This document shows positions 17,842 to 24,734 of a stretch of DNA of 64,000 nucleotides, piece by piece. A program made the position numbers and the translations under genes. Within the stretch, counting starts at the first letter, position 1. Every line of letters begins with the position of its first letter. This DNA comes from Chloroflexota bacterium. Lineage in GTDB: Bacteria; Chloroflexota; Limnocylindria; Limnocylindrales; CSP1-4. Location of the stretch: assembly GCA_021786265.1 (NCBI GenBank), contig JAJYNP010000318.1, positions 12,944-76,943 of the forward strand, given 5' to 3'. A model generated the notes under the pieces. That model was not told the DNA's origin. It searched no databases and saw only the letters and a list, made by a program, of their open reading frames with translations.

Positions 17842-17877
17842 TTGACCAATGTAGCTTCCAGAAGCCACATTGCCGGC
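17842..17877 (+). promoter_or_regulatory. Antitoxin promoter with inverted-repeat operator
   Basis: An inverted repeat AATGTAGCTTC (17848-17858) and GAAGCCACATT (17861-17871), with one mismatch and a 2-bp centre, ends six bases before the antitoxin ATG at 17878. TTGACC (17842-17847) and CACATT (17866-17871) could be -35 and -10 elements 18 bp apart, placing the transcript start on or near the ATG. The operator would cover the promoter, as expected for toxin-antitoxin autoregulation. Inference from sequence only. Confidence 0.6.
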
Positions 17878-18168
17878 ATGCGGGCGGTTGGACTGAAGAT
17901 ACTGAAGAACAGGTTGAGCGAGTACGTCCGGCTCGCGACGTCGGGGGAGACCGTCCTCGTTACCGACCGCGAACGGGTTGTCGCCGAGCTGGTTCCTCCC
18001 CGCGAAGGTCGTGCCGCGCTTGCCCAGGACGCGATGCTGGCCGACGCCGTCCGTCACGGATTCCTGACCCCCGCCGTCGGCGCGGCGGATGCCTCCGTGC
18101 CGCGGCGACCGGTCGCGCCGCTGGACCGCCTGCTCGCCGAGCTCGAATCCGACCGCGCGGATCCGTGA
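17878..18168 (+). CDS. Phd/YefM-type antitoxin
   Basis: A 96-residue antitoxin that binds DNA through its N-terminal half and neutralises the adjacent PIN-domain toxin. The N-terminus shows the Phd/YefM pattern (AVGLKILKNRLSEYVRLATSGETVLVTDRERVVAELVPP). The C-terminal part is less structured and ends PLDRLLAELESD, typical of the toxin-binding tail. I choose ATG 17878 because the operator and promoter sit directly upstream; the earlier in-frame TTG at 17842 would coincide with the -35 element. Its stop overlaps the toxin start (GTGA). Confidence 0.88.
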   Translation: MRAVGLKILKNRLSEYVRLATSGETVLVTDRERVVAELVPPREGRAALAQDAMLADAVRHGFLTPAVGAADASVPRRPVAPLDRLLAELESDRADP

Positions 18169-18553
18169 TCTACATCGACAGCTCGGTCGTCCTGGCGCAG
18201 CTTCTCGCCGAGGACCGGTTCCCTGGGGAGGGTTTCTGGCAGGGCGGGCCCTTCTGCTCCAGCCGGCTCCTCGAATACGAGGTCTGGCACCGGATCAACG
18301 CCCGGGGACTGGTCGCGAGCCATGCCGACGACGTGCGCCTCCTCCTCGGGCGCCTTGCCTTCCTCGAGCTGGCGCCCGTGGTGCTTGCTCGCGCCCTGGA
18401 GCCTTTCCCGATCGCGGTCCGTACGCTCGATGCGCTCCACCTCGCGTCCATCGAGTTCCTGCGCGGTCCGGGCAGCGTCCGCTGCTCGCCAGCTACGACC
18501 GCCGTCTCGCGGAGGCCGCCACCTCACTCGACATCCCGCTTGCCCCGCTCTGA
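18165..18553 (+). pseudogene. PIN-domain (VapC-type) toxin, frameshifted near its 3' end
   Basis: VapC toxins are Mg-dependent RNases with four acidic residues in the active site. From GTG 18165 the frame gives the expected first three: Asp5 (YIDSSVV), Glu39 (LEYEVWHR) and Asp89 (TLDALHLAS). After FLRGPG (about 18470) the expected C-terminal segment, with LLASYDRRLAEAA and its fourth acidic residue, continues in another forward frame and ends at TGA 18551-18553. In the original frame the protein runs into unrelated Arg/Ser-rich sequence until 18734. A single-base indel between about 18462 and 18482 explains this. Either the toxin is inactivated or the base is a sequencing error. The antitoxin is intact. 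Confidence 0.82.
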
Positions 18554-18655
18554 CGGGAGGACGATCGCGACGAGGTCGACGTCGAAGCACGCCCAGACCG
18601 TGGATGCGATCGAGGCGGTGACGGGCATGCGGATGTCGCCGGCCGCGCCGGCGAC

Positions 18656-19630
18656 TCAGTCGGGCGCGAGAAACTCCACCACTTCCTCCACGAAGCGCTC
18701 GCGTCCGCGCTCGGCCCGGTCGTTGAAGAGGTAGTGCGTTCCGCCCGGAATGGTGACGGTCCGGACCCTGGGAGCAGCAGCGAGCTCGCGCTCGAGCGCC
18801 TCGAGATCTTCGGGTCGGGACCAGAAGTCCCGCTCGCCGCGCACCACCAGGGTCGGCACGCGAACGTTTCCTGCCTCCCAGAACCGTCGCCCGCGGGACA
18901 TCTCGTAGCTGTCGAGCTGGAACCCGCTCGGGATGCGCATCGCCGGGGGTGTGTATGTGCCGCTGGCGGGATCGCTGGCCAGCGCCTCGCGCACGTAAGC
19001 CTCGGCGACGCGCGGGTCGCGCCACTCGCCCTTGTCGGCCGTGGGGATCGAGCTGTCCCAGCGGGCAAGGAGGCCCGGCGCCGTCCGCAACCCATACGCG
19101 CCGGTACCCGGATCGAACTCGCCGGGCCGGTTCGGAGCCTCGAAGGCCCTGCTCAGCTGCCAGGGCGCGTCCACACCGTACAGGCTATTCAGCATGACGA
19201 GATGGCTTACCGCAGCCGGGTGCTGCGTCGCGTACATCGCGCACCAGTGTCCACCTGTCGCCCACCCGAGCAGCGCGACGCGTCGAGCCCGGTCCTCGCC
19301 ACTGACCGCGCGGACCACCGCATCGATGTCGCGCACCACCTCGTCGGAGCGGACGGCCGGCGGGTTGGCCGAGGCCGGCTGCTCGAGCGCCGGCGGTCGC
19401 GTCGAGTCTCCCCAGCCCCGCGCGTCCATGACGTACACGAGGTGGCCAACGCGCGCGAATGCCTCCGCCAGCGAGTAGCCGGGCACCGGCAGATCGAAGG
19501 AGGCCACGCCGCCGGGGCCCCCGCCATGCACGAGCAGCAGCGACGTCCGGGCAGGGACGGACGGCCGGAGCTCACGAACGAAGATCTCGATGCCGTGATC
19601 GCTCGCGACGAACCAATCGGTTCGCGCCAC
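18656..19630 (-). CDS. Alpha/beta-hydrolase-fold protein lacking the nucleophile Ser
   Basis: A 324-residue protein of the alpha/beta-hydrolase superfamily, closest in appearance to proline-iminopeptidase-like members because of HGGGPGG at about residue 35. Other landmarks are VMDARGWGDS, the acid-bearing segment GERDFWSRPED and the final His in GGTHYLFND. At the nucleophile elbow the sequence is GWATGG instead of G-x-S-x-G, so the serine position is Ala; I checked this on the nucleotide sequence (about 19250-19265). Asp and His are retained. It could be a non-hydrolytic member, a binding protein or a decayed enzyme. GTG start at 19630. It stands alone, convergent with the toxin pair. Confidence 0.85.
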   Translation of the reverse strand: MARTDWFVASDHGIEIFVRELRPSVPARTSLLLVHGGGPGGVASFDLPVPGYSLAEAFARVGHLVYVMDARGWGDSTRPPALEQPASANPPAVRSDEVVRDIDAVVRAVSGEDRARRVALLGWATGGHWCAMYATQHPAAVSHLVMLNSLYGVDAPWQLSRAFEAPNRPGEFDPGTGAYGLRTAPGLLARWDSSIPTADKGEWRDPRVAEAYVREALASDPASGTYTPPAMRIPSGFQLDSYEMSRGRRFWEAGNVRVPTLVVRGERDFWSRPEDLEALERELAAAPRVRTVTIPGGTHYLFNDRAERGRERFVEEVVEFLAPD

Positions 19631-19878
19631 GCCTCCGTTCAGGTCAGTGCCCTCCAGGATGGCACGCTGTGGACGCTGGAGTCCTAATCCTCCCTCACCG
19701 CGCTCGAGTTCGCATGTGCCGCCGACCCCTGGCGCGCGTCGCGGCGGAATCCGGCTCCAAGGTCAGGGACTTATCAACCGTTCGTGACGCACAAGTCGGC
19801 GCAGGATGTCGGCGCAGGATGACCACGCCCTGCGATATGGATCATAGGTGAGCTACTTCGCGGATCAGACCGCGACGA
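19631..19878. other. Intergenic spacer, no gene seen
   Basis: About 250 bp between the hydrolase start and the end of the LigD-type polymerase gene. No tRNA-like fold, repeat or credible ORF is visible; it presumably contains the hydrolase promoter. Confidence 0.5.
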
Positions 19879-21117
19879 TCACCATGGGCTGTAGTCGGGA
19901 TCGAGCGGCTCCTGGGCCGGGCGCAGTTCCGGCGGCACGTTCTTCAGGTTGACGCGGATGCGGGTCCAGGTCATGTAGCGCCCGCGCATCGCGTCCACCA
20001 GCACGTCCTCGGGCTGGAGGTGACGCCACGCCTCGGGGTGCCGGTCGCGCCACCGCGCGAGCCCGGCCAGCGCGTCGTCCTTCGCCGCCGCCCGTGCGAT
20101 CTCGACGAGCGGCATGGTCATCCGCCGCCGCGACGGCATCACCCGCGGCGGCTCGTCGGCCGGCTTCGGGTAGTGCGGCGGCCAGGGCGCCTCGCCGAGT
20201 CCCGCAGCCTCCTGGCGAGCCGACAGGTCGAGCAGGCCCTCCAGGGAGCCGGTCGTCTCGTCGATCCCCGCCCCGGGATCGCCCAGGCGGGCGAACCGAT
20301 CGGGGACGGTCGCCAGCGTGAACTTCGCCGGGTCGACCGCCGGGACCTCGTCCCACGTCAGTGGCGTGGAGACGCGGGCATCGGGGGTCGGCCGGATGGA
20401 GTAGGCCGACGCGACCGTGCGGTCCTTCGCATTCTGGTTGTAGTCGATGAAGACGCCGTGGCGCTCTTCCTTCCACCAGCGGCTGGTGGCGATCTCCGGC
20501 GCCTGCCGCTCGACCTCCCGAGCCAGCGCCAGCGCCGCGCGGCGGACCTCGTCGAACGTCCAGCGGCGCTCGATCCGCACGTTGACGTGGATCCCCCGCG
20601 ACCCGGACGTCTTGGGCCATCCGGCCAGCCCGTGGTCGGAGAGCACGTCCCGCACGACCAGCGCCACCCGGCGCACGTCGTCCCACGGAACGCCCGGCCC
20701 CGGGTCCAGGTCGACGCGCAGCTCGTCGGGGTGGTCCAGGTCGTCCGCGCGCACGGGGTGCGGGTTCAGGTCGATGCAGCCGAGGTTGACGATCCAGAGG
20801 AGCTGGGCGGCATCCCGCACGACGATCTCGTCGGCCGTCCTGCCCGACGGGAAGGCCAGCTCCACCGTCTCGATCCAGCCGGGCCGCGACCGCGGCGCCC
20901 GCTTCTGGAAGAAGAACTCGCCGCCGGCCCCGTTCACGTACCGCTTGAGCGCCATGGGCCGCCCGGCCACGCCGCGCAGCGCCCCGTCGGCCACCGCCAG
21001 GTAGTAGCGGACCAGGTCGAGCTTCGTGAAGCCGGGGCCGTCGAAGAAGACCTTGTCCGGGTTGCTGACGGCGACGTGGTGACCGGCGACCTCGACGGTC
21101 TCGTGGCGGGCGGGCAT
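19879..21117 (-). CDS. LigD-type primase-polymerase (PolDom), stand-alone
   Basis: An archaeo-eukaryotic-primase-fold polymerase that fills gaps during non-homologous end joining. The 412-residue protein begins in typical LigD PolDom fashion (VSNPDKVFFD..FTKLDLVRYY). It shows LKRYVNG, FFFQKRAP, the metal-binding DLD in RVDLDPGPG, the SGSRGIHVNV catalytic segment and FIDYNQNAKDRTVASAYS. After the roughly 290-residue polymerase domain there is a C-terminal extension of about 110 residues rich in Arg/Pro that I do not recognise. There is no ligase or phosphoesterase domain; the ATP-dependent ligase at 12.8 kb may be the partner. No Ku gene occurs in the window. Eight bases separate it from the next upstream gene. 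Confidence 0.94.
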   Translation of the reverse strand: MPARHETVEVAGHHVAVSNPDKVFFDGPGFTKLDLVRYYLAVADGALRGVAGRPMALKRYVNGAGGEFFFQKRAPRSRPGWIETVELAFPSGRTADEIVVRDAAQLLWIVNLGCIDLNPHPVRADDLDHPDELRVDLDPGPGVPWDDVRRVALVVRDVLSDHGLAGWPKTSGSRGIHVNVRIERRWTFDEVRRAALALAREVERQAPEIATSRWWKEERHGVFIDYNQNAKDRTVASAYSIRPTPDARVSTPLTWDEVPAVDPAKFTLATVPDRFARLGDPGAGIDETTGSLEGLLDLSARQEAAGLGEAPWPPHYPKPADEPPRVMPSRRRMTMPLVEIARAAAKDDALAGLARWRDRHPEAWRHLQPEDVLVDAMRGRYMTWTRIRVNLKNVPPELRPAQEPLDPDYSPW

Positions 21118-21124
21118 GGCGCGC

Positions 21125-21541
21125 TCAGAAGCCCGAGATGCGGTCCGGACGCAGGCGGACGGCCACCGAATAGTCGGCGGCCATGGCGCCGGCGGTCGTC
21201 TTCATCCCCGCGATCAGCTCGGCGTACTTCTCGACGAACGTCGGGTTGGCGTCCAGGGGCTGCGCCGCCGGATCGACCCGCGCGTCCCCGGTGAGCACCA
21301 CCACCTCGTTGCCGTGCTCGTCGGTGCGCAGGTGCAGCGCCGCCCGCGGGTTCCCCGCGATGTTGCGGAGCTTGCCGGTGCGTGGCTGGCTGTAGATCAG
21401 GATCGTCTCGCCGTCCCAGAGGAACCAGACCGGGACGGGGATGGGCGTGCCGTCGGGGCGGACGGTGGTCAACCACGCGACCTTCTCCTCGCGCAGGCGC
21501 CGGTCCGCTCGTGCCCCGAACTCGGTCCCCAGGTCGATCAT
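21125..21541 (-). CDS. PPOX-class F420-dependent/FMN-binding oxidoreductase
   Basis: A 138-residue split-beta-barrel flavin/deazaflavin protein of the pyridoxamine-oxidase-like superfamily. Characteristic features are VAWLTTVRPDGTPIPVPVWFLWDGETILIYS near the start (strands that hold the cofactor phosphate) and KLRNIAGNPRAALHL. The family in Actinobacteria and Chloroflexota commonly uses F420. The ATG at 21541 is preferred over the longer frame because GGAGGG lies just upstream and homology begins there. It is followed after seven bases by the LigD-type polymerase gene and may share its transcript, without an obvious functional tie. Substrate unknown. Confidence 0.88.
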   Translation of the reverse strand: MIDLGTEFGARADRRLREEKVAWLTTVRPDGTPIPVPVWFLWDGETILIYSQPRTGKLRNIAGNPRAALHLRTDEHGNEVVVLTGDARVDPAAQPLDANPTFVEKYAELIAGMKTTAGAMAADYSVAVRLRPDRISGF

Positions 21542-21623
21542 CGCGCATCCCTCCGGATCATCGCCGGCACCGGCGCCCTCAGCGGAGCCTCGGTTGCCCT
21601 CGGGGCCCGCCATCCCGGCGCCA

Positions 21624-22655
21624 TCAGCCGAACAGCGGCGGCACCTCCCGCGCGAACAGCTCCAGCAGCTCGGCCTGGGCCGCCGGGTCGAGCCCTGGCA
21701 GGTAGTCGCGCGCCACGATGTGGAGGCTGCCCCCGGCGGCGTCGATGTATGCGCGCAACTGTTCCGCGATCGCCTCCGGCGACCCGCCGATGTAGCAGCC
21801 CCGCATGGCCGCCTCGTCGTCCGGTGGCAGCGGCCCGCCCGTCGGGAGCGGCTGCCCCACCCGGGTCGAGGCCGCGCGCAGGTCGCGGTACTTCCACTGG
21901 GCGAGGCGCACGAGGTCCCCGTACGCGTGCCAGCCGTCGGTCCCGTCGTGGGTGGGCACGATCGTCAGGTACACGGCCACCTGGAGGGTCGCCGGGTCGC
22001 GCCCGGCGCGGTCGAGCTCGTCGCGGATCGCCGCCATCTGGCCACGGAACTGCTCGATGGGCGTGTGGAGGAAGACGCCGTCCGCTCGCCGGGCCGCGCG
22101 GCGGATCGCGGGCTCGGCCGTGCCGCCCAGCCAGACCGTGAGCCTGCCGCGCGCCGGTTTCGGCCGCACGGCCACCTCGGGCAGGTCCCACAGCGCGCCG
22201 TGGTGGCGCAGCAGGTCGTCGCGGGCCGCGCCGTCGAGCACGTCCAGCAGCTCCTCCATGGCCCGGGCGCGCTTCGTCCGATCCGCGCCGAACGCCCGGA
22301 ACTCGATCCCCGACCAGCCCAGCCCCAGGCCCAGGATGAGCCGGCCGTCCGCGATCAGGTCGGCCGTCGCGGCGTCCTCGGCGACGTGCAGCGGGTGATG
22401 GAGTGGGCCCAGCATGACGCCCGTGCCCACCCGGATCCGGCTCGTCGCCGCGGCCATCGCCGCCGCCATCACGAGCGGCGAGGGGAGGTACTCGGTGTCG
22501 ACGAAGTGGTGTTCGCTGGTCCAGACCGAGTCGAGCCCGAGCTCCTCGGCCCGCCGGGCGAGTGCCAGCGCGTCGCGGTAGAGCTCGCCGGCCGTGCGGT
22601 CGACGGCGGGGTGGCGCTCGCAGCTGATGAGCGCGTACCCGAACGAGACACCCAT
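21624..22655 (-). CDS. LLM-class F420-dependent oxidoreductase
   Basis: A luciferase-like TIM-barrel oxidoreductase of 343 residues. Family marks are SVWTSEHHFVD near the N-terminus, GTGVMLGPLHHPLHVAEDAATADLIADGRLILGLGLGW in the core (spread over several strands), WLGGTAEPAIRRAAR and a C-terminal CYIGGSPEAIAEQLRAY. Such proteins use reduced F420 or FMN for hydride transfer or monooxygenation. The ATG at 22655 precedes FGYALIS, where homology starts; the frame extends upstream to 22751 but would cross the promoter of the divergent MarR gene. Divergence from marR suggests that regulator controls it. Confidence 0.92.
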   Translation of the reverse strand: MGVSFGYALISCERHPAVDRTAGELYRDALALARRAEELGLDSVWTSEHHFVDTEYLPSPLVMAAAMAAATSRIRVGTGVMLGPLHHPLHVAEDAATADLIADGRLILGLGLGWSGIEFRAFGADRTKRARAMEELLDVLDGAARDDLLRHHGALWDLPEVAVRPKPARGRLTVWLGGTAEPAIRRAARRADGVFLHTPIEQFRGQMAAIRDELDRAGRDPATLQVAVYLTIVPTHDGTDGWHAYGDLVRLAQWKYRDLRAASTRVGQPLPTGGPLPPDDEAAMRGCYIGGSPEAIAEQLRAYIDAAGGSLHIVARDYLPGLDPAAQAELLELFAREVPPLFG

Positions 22656-22718
22656 GGGCGCGTCTCCCTGCGGTCTGTGCCGGACGGCAAGAGGATATGC
22701 CTCCGGGAGCACGCGGGC

Positions 22719-22762
22719 TTGACGGCTGTTGTTGCGTGTGCAATAGTTCATTACGCAATGAA
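22719..22762 (+). promoter_or_regulatory. marR promoter with operator palindrome over the start codon
   Basis: TTGACG (22719-22724) and AATAGT (22742-22747) are 17 bp apart, a good sigma-70-type promoter. A perfect palindrome TTCATTACGCAATGAA (22747-22762; 6-bp arms, 4-bp centre) starts at the -10 and covers the ATG at 22758. A shorter TTGC/GCAA repeat lies at about 22732-22743. The spacing implies a leaderless or nearly leaderless marR transcript under autorepression. Inference from sequence. Confidence 0.6.
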
Positions 22763-23294
22763 TAACGCTTCAACCCTGGGCCTACCGGCCGAGCGGGCTG
22801 CCGGTGACCCGGCGACGGCCGCGGTGCCCCGCGTCGTGCGCCTGTGGCAGGCGATCGCCGCCGCGCGCGCAGCGCTCCGGGATGCCCTCGATCCCGAGCC
22901 GGGCAGCTGCCAGGTCCTCGGACCGGACGCCGTCGAGGTCCTCCTCCCGCTGGCCGAGGCGCCTGCGAGGCGACTGCGGATGGGTGAGCTCGCCGAGCGT
23001 TCCCACCTGACCCCGAGCGGGCTGACGCGCCGCGTCGACCGGCTCGAGACCCAGGGCCTCGTCGAGCGCGTCCATTGCCCCGCGGACGGCCGGGGCGCAT
23101 ATTCCCAGCTCACCCGCCGAGGGTTGCAGGCCCTCCAGGGGGCACTCCCGTACCACGGCGCGACGCTCCAGCGGTTCGTCGCGCCGCGCCTCGACGAGCA
23201 CGCGATGGCCGATCTGCAGGAACTGCTGGAGCGGCTTGCCGCGCCCCGCACAACGACCGACGGCGCAACCCGCCAGGACTCACCAGGCGAATAG
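22758..23294 (+). CDS. MarR-family transcriptional regulator
   Basis: A 178-residue winged-helix regulator. The recognition segment reads RMGELAERSHLTPSGLTRRVDRLETQGLVERVHCPADGRGAYSQLTRRG in pieces, matching the MarR helix-turn-helix and wing. The ATG at 22758 lies inside a perfect palindrome and about 10 bases after the -10 hexamer. Divergent to it is the LLM-class oxidoreductase; 11 bases downstream is a pirin gene. MarR proteins with this layout usually sense phenolics or oxidants and release both genes. That role is inferred. Confidence 0.92.
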   Translation: MNNASTLGLPAERAAGDPATAAVPRVVRLWQAIAAARAALRDALDPEPGSCQVLGPDAVEVLLPLAEAPARRLRMGELAERSHLTPSGLTRRVDRLETQGLVERVHCPADGRGAYSQLTRRGLQALQGALPYHGATLQRFVAPRLDEHAMADLQELLERLAAPRTTTDGATRQDSPGE

Positions 23295-23305
23295 GACCGA
23301 TCCCC

Positions 23306-24346
23306 ATGCCGGCCGTCACCGTCGACGACATCACCGCCCTGCCCCGCATCCCGTCCCCCGATCCCCTGGCCGCCCGCCAGCGCCCCGTGGTCAGCGTGAC
23401 CAGCGCCCCCTCCGGCTTCGAGGGCGAGGGATTCCCGGTCCGCCGCGCGTTCGCCGGCGTGGACCTCGCCGCGCTGGACCCGTTCGTGCACATGGACCAG
23501 ATGGGCGAGGTGGAGTACGCGCCCGGCGAACCGAAGGGGACCCCCTGGCACCCGCATCGCGGCTTCGAGACCGTCACCTACATGATCGACGGCATCTTCG
23601 AGCACCACGACTCCAACGGCGGCGGCGGGGTCATCACGAACGGCGACACCCAATGGATGACGGCCGGCGCCGGGATCCTCCACATCGAGAAGCCGCCGGA
23701 GGCGCTGGTGGCGAGCGGCGGCCTCTTCCACGGCATCCAGCTGTGGGTGAACCTGCCGCGGGCCCAGAAGTGGGCGGCCCCGCGCTACCAGGACCTGCGA
23801 GCCGGCGAGGTCGCGCTGCTGGCCTCGTCCGACGGAGGCGCCCTGGTGCGGGTGATCGCCGGCGACGTGGCCGGACATCAGGGCCCGGGATCCACCTGCA
23901 CCCCGATGACGCTGGTCCACGTGTCGCTCGCCGCGGGCGCCCGGGTGGCGCTCCCCTGGCGTCCCGACCACAGCGCGCTGGTCTACGTGCTGGCCGGGCT
24001 CGGCACGGTGGGTGTCGAGCGGCGGCCGGTCCAGATGGGCCAGCTGGCCGTCTTCGGCCCCGGTGACGCCCTGACCGTCGGCGCCGCGGCCGTCCAGGAG
24101 AGCCGCAGCCCGCAGCTGGAGGCCCTGGTGCTCGGCGGCCGGCCGATCCGCGAGCCGGTGGCCTGGTACGGACCCTTCGTGATGAACTCCCGGGAGGAGC
24201 TGGTCCAGGCGTTCGAGGACTACCAGGCCGGCCGGCTCGGCACCATCCCCGCGATCACCGGGATCCACCACACGCCCGGCGAGATCGTCGAGTCGTCGAA
24301 CGGGGAGGGCGAGGCCCGACCGGGCGGGGTCGGACCGGGCCGCTGA
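23306..24346 (+). CDS. Pirin-family protein
   Basis: A bicupin metal-binding protein of 346 residues; bacterial pirins include quercetin 2,3-dioxygenases and transcription cofactors. The N-terminal cupin has the expected FVHMDQMG, TPWHPHRGFETVTYMIDGIFEHHDSNG and MTAGAGILHIEKP-type segments (in parts), giving three His and one Glu as metal ligands. The C-terminal cupin is present up to about residue 300. Eleven bases separate it from marR, so it is probably regulated with it. It is followed by a hairpin at 24471-24508 and then the accessory element boundary. Confidence 0.92.
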   Translation: MPAVTVDDITALPRIPSPDPLAARQRPVVSVTSAPSGFEGEGFPVRRAFAGVDLAALDPFVHMDQMGEVEYAPGEPKGTPWHPHRGFETVTYMIDGIFEHHDSNGGGGVITNGDTQWMTAGAGILHIEKPPEALVASGGLFHGIQLWVNLPRAQKWAAPRYQDLRAGEVALLASSDGGALVRVIAGDVAGHQGPGSTCTPMTLVHVSLAAGARVALPWRPDHSALVYVLAGLGTVGVERRPVQMGQLAVFGPGDALTVGAAAVQESRSPQLEALVLGGRPIREPVAWYGPFVMNSREELVQAFEDYQAGRLGTIPAITGIHHTPGEIVESSNGEGEARPGGVGPGR

Positions 24347-24470
24347 CGCCCTGCCGGGACTCGCCTCGTGCCGCCCGGGTGCGGGAGGGCGACGTTCGCT
24401 GGCACCTCGAACCCGGCGAGACGCACGCGCTCGGCGCCCGAAGAGCCGCACGACAGACTGCACGGAAGCC

Positions 24471-24508
24471 GAAACCGCCGTCCCGGGCCGTCCCGGAGCG
24501 GCGGTTTC
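24471..24508. terminator. Hairpin downstream of the pirin gene
   Basis: Perfect 10-bp arms GAAACCGCCG (24471-24480) and CGGCGGTTTC (24499-24508) with an 18-base GC-rich loop. The position after the pirin stop and before the tRNA fragment fits a terminator of the marR-pirin transcript. Confidence 0.6.
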
Positions 24509-24520
24509 ACGTTCAGTCGC

Positions 24521-24565
24521 TGGAGCCGACACTCGGATTTGAACCGAGGACCTGCTGTTTACGAA
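24521..24565 (-). repeat. Truncated tRNA-Thr 3' half, attachment-site copy
   Basis: These 45 bases are identical to the 3' part of the intact tRNA-Thr (28862-28906): anticodon loop part, 3' anticodon stem, variable loop, T arm, acceptor 3' strand and CCA. The match stops abruptly on both sides, and the 5' half of the tRNA is absent. This is the signature left when an element integrates into a tRNA 3' end and displaces the old end. It marks the outer edge of the 4.3-kb element. Confidence 0.9.
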
Positions 24566-24620
24566 GTGGTTTGGCCTAAGCGCTGTGGCACGAGCGTGGA
24601 ACTGCGAGCGTAGGGCGCTC

Positions 24621-24635
24621 AGTTAGCAGGTCTTC
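24621..24635. repeat. 15-bp element-end repeat, left copy
   Basis: AGTTAGCAGGTCTTC, identical to 28737-28751, with a close variant at 28781-28795. It partly resembles tRNA-Thr variable-loop sequence (CAGCAGGTCCTC) but lies in the opposite orientation to the tRNA. Confidence 0.65.
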
Positions 24636-24734
24636 GTTTTCGAACTCGAATACGCAGCTGTCTGGTGCCTCCCGAGGACGTGGTTGACGGTGCCATGGTA
24701 CGACCTGCCCATCCAGACAGGACATCCTCCCTCG

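Noticed and set aside
24658..24720. Inverted repeat CTGTCTGG/CCAGACAG as terminator of the primase-helicase gene
   Set aside because: The arms are only 8 bp with a 47-base loop, so a stable terminator hairpin is unlikely.
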